38,708 nt of DNA from JBGSON01 sp041739085 (lineage in GTDB: Bacteria; Patescibacteriota; Gracilibacteria; CAIRYL01). The first letter of the stretch is position 1, and each line of letters starts with the position of its first letter. The DNA lies in NCBI GenBank assembly GCA_041739085.1, contig JBGSON010000010.1, forward strand, positions 1 to 38,708. The letters run 5' to 3'. Under the pieces are notes generated by a model that was given only the letters and a program-made list of their open reading frames with translations, had not been told where the DNA came from and did no database searches. A program made the translations under genes and the position numbers. Below are positions 14,993 to 24,300 of this stretch, in pieces.

Positions 14993-17722
14993 ATGAAGAT
15001 CTCGCTCGAATGGATATCGGATTACGTGGAGCTCATCGAAAAGAATCCGAAAAGGATCGCGGAAATGCTCACGGAAAAGAGCTCAGAAGTAGAACGGATC
15101 ATCCTCCCGACTGATGTTTACGCGACATGCGTTTCGGGAAAACTCCTCGAATTTACGAAGCTTGAAAAATCAAAAAAGGAACTTTTTGCCGGAAAATTCG
15201 ATCTCGGTTCCCATGGGATAAAAGGGATCGTTTTCGGAAAGGGGAAAGACTTTGAACTCGCGAAAGGAGGGATGTATCCCGTTGCGCTTCCGGGAACAGA
15301 GCTCCCGACCGGTGTGCGCGTTGAAAATGCGGTCGTCCATGGAGCAAAAAGCGAAGGAATGGCCCTCACGGAAGCGGAACTCGGGACTTCTTTTACAAAG
15401 TCCGGACTCATCACTTTTCCCGAGGGGACACCGCTCGGGGAGCCGATCATGGAAATCATCGGGAAAGCAATTGAAAATGTTGTCATCGGTGAGGTCGTCG
15501 AGCTTTCGAAACATCCGAACGCGGACAAGCTCTCGCTCACAAAAGTCGATGTCGGAGGAGAAACGCCTCTCGAGATCGTCTGCGGAGGATCGAATTTGAA
15601 ACTCCACGCGAAAGTCCCGGTCGCCCTCGTCGGAGCGAATCTCTGGGGGAAGATCGCGATCAAGGCGGCAGAGATCCGGGGGATAGCGAGCCACGGAATG
15701 ATCTGTTCCACGGAAGAGCTCGGCATTGGGCCGTCGGAAAACAAGGAAATATATCTCCTTCCGGATGACGCACCTATCGGACAGGAATTTTTCTCGTATG
15801 TCTTCGGAGGGAACGCGGTACTGGAAGTGGAAAACACGACGATCACGAACCGCCCGGACCTCTTTTCCCATGTCGGTTTTTCACGGGAATTCAACGCATG
15901 CGGGATATCAAACCCGAAGGAAGGAAAATATCCGTCCGTTGAAACGACCTGCCGGGAGCCTCTCCCGATGGAGATCACGATACGGAAACCGGAAGAGATC
16001 TGTCCCCGCTACATGGCGGTCCATATCATCGGTGTCGACGGGAAGAGGAAATCTCCGGAGTGGATGGCGAAAAGACTCGAATCCTGTGGGATCCGTCCGC
16101 TCGGAGCGCTCATCGACATCACGAACTACGCGATGCTCGACCGGGGCATCCCGCTCCACGCTTTTGACGCCGACCTCGTCGGGAAGGACTGGACCATGCG
16201 GACTGCACGAAAAGGGGAGAAAATGACGACGCTCGATGAAATCGAAAGAGAGCTCCCGGAGGGGACAATTATCCTCGAAGATGAAAGAAACGGGATCTTC
16301 GATCTCTGCGGGATCATGGGAGGACTCAATTCCGGGATCCGCGAGGAGACGAAATCCATAATCCTCCATGCCCCTATTTATGACCCGATCAAAATCCGGA
16401 GAAGCTCTCTTGCTCTCGCCCACCGGACGGAAGCTTCCGTGATCTATGAAAAGGGAATTCCTCCAAAGACCGCGGAAGAAGGATTTTACCGCGCGATCGA
16501 ACTCCTTCTCGAAGTCTTCCCGGAAGCAAAGATCGCATCAAAAATCCTCGACCTCAGGCATTACGACGAGAAGCAGCGCATGATCGAATTCGATCCCGCG
16601 CTTGTCCGGAGGATCGCGGGAATGGATATTTCAAAAGGCGAGATGAAGCACATCCTCGAAGATCTCGGATTTTTCCTCGTGGAGATGAAGGAAGGGAATT
16701 TCGACGTGAACGTCCCCGCGTGGCGGAATAAAGACATTTCCATCCCGGAAGACATCGCGGAGGAGATCGTCCGGATCTACGGTCTGAACCGTATTGCCGA
16801 GATCGCCCCGGAGGTGAAGCCATACATGTTTTCCCCGGCACCTCAAAGAAAGCTCGAGAAAGAGATCGCGCGGATCCTCGTGAAAAACGGTTTTTACGAG
16901 ATAGTCACCCTCGCTTTTTCCGGGGAAAGTCTTCTGAAAAGATGCGGATTCACCGATCTCAAATCATATGTCCATGTCGCGAATCCGATTTCGGAAGACC
17001 TTGCGATCATGAGGCCTTCTCTCTCGCCGAGACTCCTCGAAACTGCGGAAAAGAACCGGAGGTTTACGAAGACATTCCGGTTATTCGAATGCGGGAACGT
17101 GTTCCGGCTCGAAGAGAACCGGAAAGTGGAAGAATTCCGAATAACGTCTCTCCTCGCGGGAGACGGACTCATCGAAGCGAAAGCGATCGCAGACGAGATC
17201 ATCGAAGAAAAAGGCTGGCACGCGAGACTTGAAGAGTGGAAACCGAATGTCGCGTTCGCGCATCCCGGAAGGAGCGCCGTGTATCGGGTCGGGAAAGCCG
17301 GTGAAATCAAGATATTCGAAGTCCACCCGAAGACGATCAAGGAATTCGACCTCCCCTCGCCGTCGACGATCATCTGCATGACCATTCCCCCGCTCGCGGA
17401 AGTCCCCGTGAAAGCAAAGAAGATCCTCGCGCTCCCGAAATTCCAGGAGATTCCTTTTGATTTTTCCATCCTCTGTCCAAGGAAACAGAAGATCGCGGAG
17501 ATCACGAAAGACCTGGAAAAACTCGATGAAAGGATCGCTTCTTTTTCCGTCATGGAAGTCTGGGAGGGGAAAGGCGTTCCGGAAGGGCAGAAATCGGTGA
17601 CGCTCTCCTTTGAATTCAGAGCTCCCGACAGGACTCTCACGGATGCGGAGCGCGACGAACTCTTCCACCTCATTTTGAAGGAGATGGAAAAGCGCGGAGC
17701 GAAATTCCGGTTTGAGAAATGA
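14993..17722 (+). CDS. pheT: Phenylalanyl-tRNA synthetase beta subunit with duplicated tRNA-binding OB fold
   Basis: PheT pairs with PheS to charge tRNA-Phe. The ATG at 14993 gives the family N-terminus MKISLEWISDYVELI and 909 aa, about 110 longer than usual. The extra length is a second OB fold. Residues 42-131 (PVALPGTELPTGVRVENAVV ... SEGMALTEAELG) are a degenerate copy of residues 160-246 (VVIGEVVELSKHPNADKLSL ... SHGMICSTEELG). The first copy lacks the HPNADKL motif. B3/B4 editing-domain motifs follow (TNRPDLFSHVGFSREF, ITNYAMLDRGIPLHAFDAD), then B5 and the catalytic-like core. The FDX-ACB anticodon-binding domain forms the last 90 residues (APDRTLTDAERDEL). No pheS is in the window. Confidence 0.96.
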   Translation: MKISLEWISDYVELIEKNPKRIAEMLTEKSSEVERIILPTDVYATCVSGKLLEFTKLEKSKKELFAGKFDLGSHGIKGIVFGKGKDFELAKGGMYPVALPGTELPTGVRVENAVVHGAKSEGMALTEAELGTSFTKSGLITFPEGTPLGEPIMEIIGKAIENVVIGEVVELSKHPNADKLSLTKVDVGGETPLEIVCGGSNLKLHAKVPVALVGANLWGKIAIKAAEIRGIASHGMICSTEELGIGPSENKEIYLLPDDAPIGQEFFSYVFGGNAVLEVENTTITNRPDLFSHVGFSREFNACGISNPKEGKYPSVETTCREPLPMEITIRKPEEICPRYMAVHIIGVDGKRKSPEWMAKRLESCGIRPLGALIDITNYAMLDRGIPLHAFDADLVGKDWTMRTARKGEKMTTLDEIERELPEGTIILEDERNGIFDLCGIMGGLNSGIREETKSIILHAPIYDPIKIRRSSLALAHRTEASVIYEKGIPPKTAEEGFYRAIELLLEVFPEAKIASKILDLRHYDEKQRMIEFDPALVRRIAGMDISKGEMKHILEDLGFFLVEMKEGNFDVNVPAWRNKDISIPEDIAEEIVRIYGLNRIAEIAPEVKPYMFSPAPQRKLEKEIARILVKNGFYEIVTLAFSGESLLKRCGFTDLKSYVHVANPISEDLAIMRPSLSPRLLETAEKNRRFTKTFRLFECGNVFRLEENRKVEEFRITSLLAGDGLIEAKAIADEIIEEKGWHARLEEWKPNVAFAHPGRSAVYRVGKAGEIKIFEVHPKTIKEFDLPSPSTIICMTIPPLAEVPVKAKKILALPKFQEIPFDFSILCPRKQKIAEITKDLEKLDERIASFSVMEVWEGKGVPEGQKSVTLSFEFRAPDRTLTDAERDELFHLILKEMEKRGAKFRFEK

Positions 17723-17726
17723 TGGA

Positions 17727-18707
17727 TTACTTATGGCCGCCGCCATGGTCTTCTCCTCCTCCGTGTTCCTCTTCATGCCCGCCTCCGTGGTCTGCAGCAG
17801 GTTCGGCATGACCACCACCCTGAAATTCCGCCGGTCGAAGGGATCCTGACATATCAGTGTGCATGCATTCCCTGGTTTTAAACATTGTTTCAAATATACC
17901 CGGGTTATTTGCTACCTTGGTCCAAAATCCTTTCACTTCATTCCCCATTCTGTCGCTCACCACGCCTATCGGAGCACTTGTGTGCCCGCGGGCAGCTGCA
18001 AGAAGATTATCCTTGCCTGTGCGCGCGAGATCCATGATGGTCCCCAGTGTGTTCTCAAATGGTTTTCCTACTTTCTTCAGTGATTTTGTTCCTGACTGAG
18101 ACATATGATCGGCAAATTCGGACACCTTTCCAAATCCAAGCATTTTGAGCGGAGCTCCCAGGAGTTTGAGCGGAATTGATAAACCTTTTGAACCTACTCC
18201 GATCAATCCGTTTCCAATCGCTCCGGGCACGCTCAAAAGATCTCCCGGGACATGGGCGGCCCAGTTAAGAGTCGAATAAGCACTGTTGCGCACCGTTCTC
18301 GCAATGGGATGTAGTGTCCCGTCCAGGAGACTGTCTTTGAGGTAATTTCCTGTTTTTTCGAAAATCGTGCCAGCCCCAGAGAGGAGTTTTTTTATGCTCC
18401 AGCGAGTTGCTTCCCATACTTTTCCCATGGCGGGAGGGATATATTCTATCCCAAGTCGGCCCATTTCAATGGCAATGTCGGCTCCAACAGCGGAGGGGAT
18501 CAGGGGAATAGCAAGTTTTCCGAGAGCACTGTCGCTTGAGGCAATCCCTGTGACAGACCGGGTAATCGGGAAATTTGAAGGAAGTCCCCAAAGTCCTGGC
18601 GCTGCGCCCCCGACGGAAGGAGCAGGATTACTGCCCGGGGCATGCGGAGCGCTTAAAAAAATGCGTTGGTGGTGTGAGCCGAATATGTTTGAAAAACAAG
18701 AGATCAT
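17727..18707 (-). CDS. Hydrophobic/amphipathic protein with His-Gly-rich tail, 326 aa
   Basis: I do not recognise this protein. The middle (about residues 60-220) has repeated glycine-rich amphipathic stretches (LPLIPSAVGADIAIEMGRLG-like, GAIGNGLIGVGSKGLSIPLK) that may associate with membrane. The last 30 residues are a His/Gly/Glu run (GGGHEEEHGGGEDHGGGHK), which could bind metal. Its ATG overlaps the stop of the upstream 865-aa gene (TAATG), indicating translational coupling. It converges with pheT with only four bases between the stops. The upstream partner has a His-rich N-terminus, so the two may share a metal-binding interface. Confidence 0.7.
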   Translation of the reverse strand: MISCFSNIFGSHHQRIFLSAPHAPGSNPAPSVGGAAPGLWGLPSNFPITRSVTGIASSDSALGKLAIPLIPSAVGADIAIEMGRLGIEYIPPAMGKVWEATRWSIKKLLSGAGTIFEKTGNYLKDSLLDGTLHPIARTVRNSAYSTLNWAAHVPGDLLSVPGAIGNGLIGVGSKGLSIPLKLLGAPLKMLGFGKVSEFADHMSQSGTKSLKKVGKPFENTLGTIMDLARTGKDNLLAAARGHTSAPIGVVSDRMGNEVKGFWTKVANNPGIFETMFKTRECMHTDMSGSLRPAEFQGGGHAEPAADHGGGHEEEHGGGEDHGGGHK

Positions 18708-21304
18708 TATCTCGACGATTTAATAACAGTTCCAAAAAGCCCGCCGGCCCAAGGGCTCCAACTTTCCAATTTCGCGCGAATGACTTTCGAAATAAATCCA
18801 GGGACAGGACTCCCATTTTCATCAAGCATGGCCAAATGCTTCTCGTATTTTTTGGCTATCGCCTCGTTGATTACCGCTATCGACGGATCGGGGGGGCGGC
18901 CTTGCTGCATGGCTTTTTCCGCGCTTAGAATCATATCAAGAGCCTGTTCCTTCGTATAATGGGTCCCTTTCACACTTACGTTCGTGATATTTCTTACGAG
19001 CGCGTTCAGGTATGCCAGTCTCCGCTCCGGATTTTTTGAAGTAGAATCGACAAAATTCACCTGTGCGGAGAATGGTTCCGTTATCCAATTTCGAATTTTC
19101 GTCGATTTTCGAAACCATTGTCTGAGTGCATTTGGATTTTTGTTTACGAATGAATCGAGTACCAGTGGCTTCGAAATATTTTCATTTCCGAATCCGGGAA
19201 GACCTTTTTTCAAGGTTTCTATCGTTTCTTTTTTCTTCGCCTCATCAATGCCTTTTGCGACACCTTTTCTTAGGAATTCTCTCAATGCGGTACGGGTTTC
19301 TTCATCGACTCGTAATGAAGTAATAAGATCATCCAACGTTGATTCCCTAGTGCCCGAAATAGTCAGAAATCCATCCATGAGGATCTTTTCCACCTGATGC
19401 CGGTCCAGCTCAGATTCCGCCTGCTTTTTCCTTTTCTCTTCTTGTGCTGCTTTCAATTCTCTTCTTTTCTTGTTGATGAGGTCGTTTTTATCTTCTTCGG
19501 CTGCTGTAATTTCCCTGTTCTTTGCTTTAGTGGCTGTTGTTACCGTTGGAGAAGTTGGATCTCTAAGCTTTGCCACCTCTCTTGTCAGGCGTGCTTGCTT
19601 GCTCCGAAGTTCGTCAATTTTATCTGAAGCAGCTTGAGACGCTTCTCTCGCCTCTGATGCAGATTTGCGGAGAGCAGTTTCAGCTTCCATCTCTCTCTTT
19701 GATTTCCCTTGACCATCTTTTGCTTTTTCCTCTTCTCGCCTGCGTTGTTCTATTCTCTCTTTGAGTGTTTGTTTTTGCTGAGTCAACGTGCGTTTCTGAC
19801 CCTCCAATTCAGTTCTTCTTTCAGGGAGAGGTGGGACAATAACACGTGATAATTCCTCATCAATTGCCGCAAATGATGAGTCAATTTCTCCAATCTCTCT
19901 CGTTATATCAGCGATTTCTCTACTATGATCTGGTATTGGTTTAGGAGTTCGCATTGCCTTAATCTCTTCTTCCAGACTTTTTGCTTCGTCATCCTTTCGT
20001 TTTTTTCTTGCAATCTGCGATTGAATCTGTGGTTCAATGTCTTTGACTTCCTCCTCTTTCCCGAGAATAAGCTCTTTTCTTTCGGGAGAATCCGGATCTT
20101 TAAGATCTTTGAGATCTAGTTTTAGTCTTCGAATTCTCCGATTCACTTCATGGGCAAGAGGTCTTGTCGTTTCCGGATCCGGATCTTCATCGAGATCATG
20201 CAGTTCTTCCTCAAGTCCCTTTATTTTGTGATCGATTTCCTTCGTATCCGTTTTGTCCGCGAGCGCTTTTTCCAGTTTCTCGATAATTCCTTTAAAGGGA
20301 TTCACGCCTCCGCCATCAGCTGCGCGTTTTCCCAGCGCCTCGATCACGGCGTGGATGCTTTTCCCTTTGAATACGGAAGTTGGGGTCCCCTTTGACTCTT
20401 CAATTCTCCTCATAATGCTGTCCATGTCGGCGGCTCTTGTCATGCCATCATCAAGTGAGAAGACCATCTCCTTATCACCTGATGGCATCTCTACTTCCTC
20501 CATTATCTCATTCCGCCGGAAGAAATGTCTCTTCGCTTTCACGCGTTCGCGGTAACCCCATCCCATATTAACGGCAGCCGCGGCACCGATGGCGGCGATA
20601 GGCGCACCCCCGGTGAGAATGTTCACGAGGCCGGCGGCGAGGACTCCAGTCCCCAGACCTTTCAATACGCCCCAACCCGCGTTGTCTAATGCCATTCTAT
20701 TCGGTTCGCTCATGACGGCGTTCCGATAATGCTGTCGGGCATTAAAATACAGAGGACCTACGATGGGTAATGCTGAAAGCAAGAACTTAAAAATTCCTAC
20801 AAATAACGGGGTCGTTGCCGCTGCAGAAGGACCGAGTGGAGTCAACGTTCCATCTGCTGTTCCCTTCGCGATCGCTGCTCTTGCCAATTCTTCCGGACTG
20901 GAGCGCTGCGCCAAGAGAGCGCTCGGCGCGGCGAGGAGAATCCCGGCGATGAGAGCACCCACTTTCGGGAGTTTTGATAATTGTGCCAGGCCTTTCGCCA
21001 ACAGTGTCGGTTCTGACGAAGGAGCAGCAGGATCGCCATGAAGAGGTCCAGAAATTCCTTCACGAGTATGCCCAATCACTTCTGAGGACGCGGCGGCATT
21101 TTGAAGAAGGGTTTCCACGCCGTGGCCCAACTGTTCTTTTGCTGCCTCAAGGGTTTCCTGGCTCGGACCATGGGATTCCGGAGTTGCGCCGTGCGCCGTC
21201 TCAGCGTGATGATCTTGCGCAGCATGGCTGTCATCGTGACCATTCTCATGATGGAGTTCTTCGCCGGAATGATGTTGCTGGCCGTGTGGCCCATGCTCTG
21301 TCAT
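18707..21304 (-). CDS. Large membrane coiled-coil protein with His-rich N-terminus, 865 aa
   Basis: The function is unknown. Residues 1-50 are unusually histidine-rich (MTEHGPHGQQHHSGEELHH and onward). Hydrophobic segments follow at about 115-135, 165-190 and 210-240. A long charged coiled coil spans about 330-650, rich in Glu, Lys and Arg, and a mixed helical domain completes the C-terminus. The layout (short metal-binding end, membrane anchor, long coiled coil) suggests a structural component of the cell envelope. A good promoter lies just upstream at 21328-21355. Its stop overlaps the start of the 326-aa gene by one base. Confidence 0.85.
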   Translation of the reverse strand: MTEHGPHGQQHHSGEELHHENGHDDSHAAQDHHAETAHGATPESHGPSQETLEAAKEQLGHGVETLLQNAAASSEVIGHTREGISGPLHGDPAAPSSEPTLLAKGLAQLSKLPKVGALIAGILLAAPSALLAQRSSPEELARAAIAKGTADGTLTPLGPSAAATTPLFVGIFKFLLSALPIVGPLYFNARQHYRNAVMSEPNRMALDNAGWGVLKGLGTGVLAAGLVNILTGGAPIAAIGAAAAVNMGWGYRERVKAKRHFFRRNEIMEEVEMPSGDKEMVFSLDDGMTRAADMDSIMRRIEESKGTPTSVFKGKSIHAVIEALGKRAADGGGVNPFKGIIEKLEKALADKTDTKEIDHKIKGLEEELHDLDEDPDPETTRPLAHEVNRRIRRLKLDLKDLKDPDSPERKELILGKEEEVKDIEPQIQSQIARKKRKDDEAKSLEEEIKAMRTPKPIPDHSREIADITREIGEIDSSFAAIDEELSRVIVPPLPERRTELEGQKRTLTQQKQTLKERIEQRRREEEKAKDGQGKSKREMEAETALRKSASEAREASQAASDKIDELRSKQARLTREVAKLRDPTSPTVTTATKAKNREITAAEEDKNDLINKKRRELKAAQEEKRKKQAESELDRHQVEKILMDGFLTISGTRESTLDDLITSLRVDEETRTALREFLRKGVAKGIDEAKKKETIETLKKGLPGFGNENISKPLVLDSFVNKNPNALRQWFRKSTKIRNWITEPFSAQVNFVDSTSKNPERRLAYLNALVRNITNVSVKGTHYTKEQALDMILSAEKAMQQGRPPDPSIAVINEAIAKKYEKHLAMLDENGSPVPGFISKVIRAKLESWSPWAGGLFGTVIKSSR

Positions 21305-21327
21305 AGATGGAAATTATAGAGAAAATC

Positions 21328-21355
21328 ATTGTACATTATGCTTGACAAATGTCAA
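21328..21355 (-). promoter_or_regulatory. Sigma70-type promoter for the 865/326-aa gene pair, with palindrome over -35
   Basis: On the minus strand TTGACA (21355-21350) and TACAAT (21333-21328) are 16 bases apart, and transcription would start close to the ATG at 21304. The -35 is one arm of an inverted repeat, TTGACA-AA-TGTCAA on the plus strand (21342-21355), which could be an operator. Confidence 0.6.
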
Positions 21356-21372
21356 TATGTGAGGTGGTGTGA

Positions 21373-24300
21373 TTAAGTCGCGTTCAGGTACTTGCCCGCG
21401 CTTGCCACTAGGGCATTAAACAGATTTTGCTGGGTGGGTCCTGGAGGGGATCTGAGCAGTTGTATTAAATTATTCATGTCAGTAAGCGCTAAGTGTAATT
21501 GCGCTTTTGCTAAGCTTTTCTGGTCATCACTTTTTTTTGGGAAAGAAGCTGCTGCTACACTAAAGGCGGCATCTTCATATGATATGACTTTTGACATCGT
21601 CCAAAGTCCGGGAGTGGAAAAGTCATCTACGGGGTAGACTTCGATGAAATTCTGCATCTGCTGAAAGGACTCCACTGATCTCACATTGATCTTGTCGATT
21701 TTTAACTTCTGTATTCCCTGTTGTGCTTTGATATCAAGGTTTTTCATCATATCCGAGAATCCCACTGTACCGACTCCGTATACGACCCTGAGCGGAGTGA
21801 TGGTGAGCGCCCTCAGGAAATCAACGAATTCGACCAGCCCTCTCTCTGCCGATATTCCGGTGTTAGCAACGAGATTGAGAGCGCTTGCGGTACCAAGTGA
21901 ACTCATGAGGAAGAGCCGTGCGATTTCCCCCTGAGTGATATTATCACCAATCGCATACGTCCCTGTCATATCTTTCGCATTATTTGTGGATGATTTTGCC
22001 ACATTAGCAGGACCTCTGAACGAATTGATCATTGTTACAAAGTCCCCGTCATCTACTAATTTCGTGCACAAATCCCTTAAGTCATCATCTCTCACGAATC
22101 CGTAGACCGTTTTGATGTCATCATCGATACCCATATCTTTGAGGGCGGCAAGAATATCATCACCTGAGGATATAAGTCTCTCCTGCTCCGAATTTGTTGA
22201 ATTTGTGAGCGCTTCATACCATCCCATGACATAATTGTCTTTGATGTGGCGGAGCTTTTCGAGGATTTTCGGGAGATTTTCTTCCGTGGTCTCGATCATC
22301 CATTCCACACCGCGGAAGGGAGCCTTGATGAGCCAGATCCCCGCGGCTTTCACTTTTTCGATGGTTACCCGGTGTGACGCGTATGTGAGGACAAGCCAGT
22401 TTTTCCCGCTCTCATATGTATCTTTCGCGATGCGCCATCCCTGTGAGGCAAGCTGGGCGATCTTTGCCTTTGCCAATGGAAAAGCGGTATGGCGGAGGTA
22501 ATCGAAGAGCTTCTCTGCTTCCGCGATCGTCCAGTCTTTGGCGTCCACGAGGAGCGGACCGTATTTGTCGTAGATGTCCTTGCCCGCTTGCTTCATCCAT
22601 TCGATCGCGGTCTGATTCTCGCTCACGGATTTAATGATATCCGTCCGCGACATCTCATGTTCGAGAACAAGAGAAAAGAGTGGAGGCTGTTTTGCGTACC
22701 GTTCATGCGCGTTCCCGATATCTTTCCGGTACTGTTCATAGCCCTCGGGAATTTTTGATTCGTTTGTATATCTCGCTCGGATGTAATTGAACCCTTTAAA
22801 TGCGGATGGAGTATTGTCGTCCTTGTGATAGGTCGCCCTTCCGGAAGAGCGGACGAGGAATTTTTCAAAGACAGACCAGAAGACCATCGCTCCTTTGAAT
22901 TCGTCCTTTCCGCGGTACTGGGGAAACATTTTTGTCATCTGGGATCTCATCTGTGGCGGGATTTTTTCCATGTAGATCATGCCCGCGCTCCTCGGTTTTG
23001 GTTCCGTGCCTGGTTGCATTTCGAGGAGTATCGGCTCTGACCAGTCGAGGAGCTGACTGATGGGAATTCCGGTCATAATGAGGCCCGCCTTTTGCTCCAT
23101 CGGACCTTTCAAATCGGATTCGTTGAGGAATGCTCCGAGCGGAGTTCCCCGGACATCCGCGAAGTCCGGAGAGATGAGTTTGTCAAAAAGCCGCTGGCCG
23201 CCGAAGAGATCAGTCGTGTCCGCCTGGATCGCATCGAGCGCCCAGAGACCGCCAAGCGCGAAGAGCGCGGTCCTCGCCCCCGTAAACTTCCTCGCGAAAA
23301 ACCAGAGTGCGGCGGCGAGGATGCCGACCTGAGCTTTGTCCGTAAAGTCTCCATAGACGAGTTTGTCTTTGATTCCGACGAGGATATCGCCGAGACCCGG
23401 TTTCGTCCGGTTGAGTCCTCTCTGCGCTTCTTCCAGACTTGCGTTTGCCTGGATTTCTTGGCCCCCTTCCCCGCGGTAAAACTGAATATAGGACTGGAGT
23501 CCGCGCACCCACGCGATCGCATCAGAATCATTTGCCGTGATCTTGGTGAAAAGATCTGAAGCCAAGATGTCCTTATCTTTGAAGCGGACTTTTCCCTGCG
23601 AATCTATGGGAAGAATTTTTCGAATGATCTCATCACGCGTATTTGTCTTTAGATTCCCGTCCGCATCAAACCAGTTGCCGGCAAAGTATTCAGGATTGGA
23701 ATCGATCCATCCTCGATTTGCCTGAGCATCAATGAGATTTTTGTACTGAAAATAGCGATCGTGATATTTGGCATCAAGTATGTCCCTGCGTTCTTTTGAT
23801 TCCTGAAGACTTTCGCGGTTGGTTTTTTCCTTAAATTGATCGATGATTTCTTGCGGATTAGCACCGGGTTTCAGGAATGGAAGAACAGAATCCGCCGACA
23901 CATTAGCGCCAGTAAGGAATTTTTTTGTTTCAGAAAATGGAAGAGGCGGTGTCCAAGGGGGAGTTGATCCCAAGGCGGAAGAGGGAGAGACAGCTACTTG
24001 TGGGGATTCGCTTATCTTGAGATCATTTCCAAGCGCATCATAAAATGGAATGAGTTTGTCAGTTCGGAGGGATTGTAAGAAATTACTGAGTGCGGCAGGA
24101 TCAACAGAATTGTAGAGACAGATATGAACGAGGAATTGTCTAACTTTTAGATTTATAGGATCGAGACCTTCTTCTTTCGGAAAGAGAATATCGTTCACAT
24201 AGAGAATGGTATCTGTGAGAGCATTAAACCGGTCTTGAGGTTCTGAATGGAGGTCGAAAATGGGATTATCCTGAGTCTCTGTATATTGAGCTTTCGCCGG

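Noticed and set aside
15118..15978. 286-aa minus-strand frame opposite pheT
   Set aside because: Shadow of a conserved gene, with serine/proline-rich composition typical of antisense reading.
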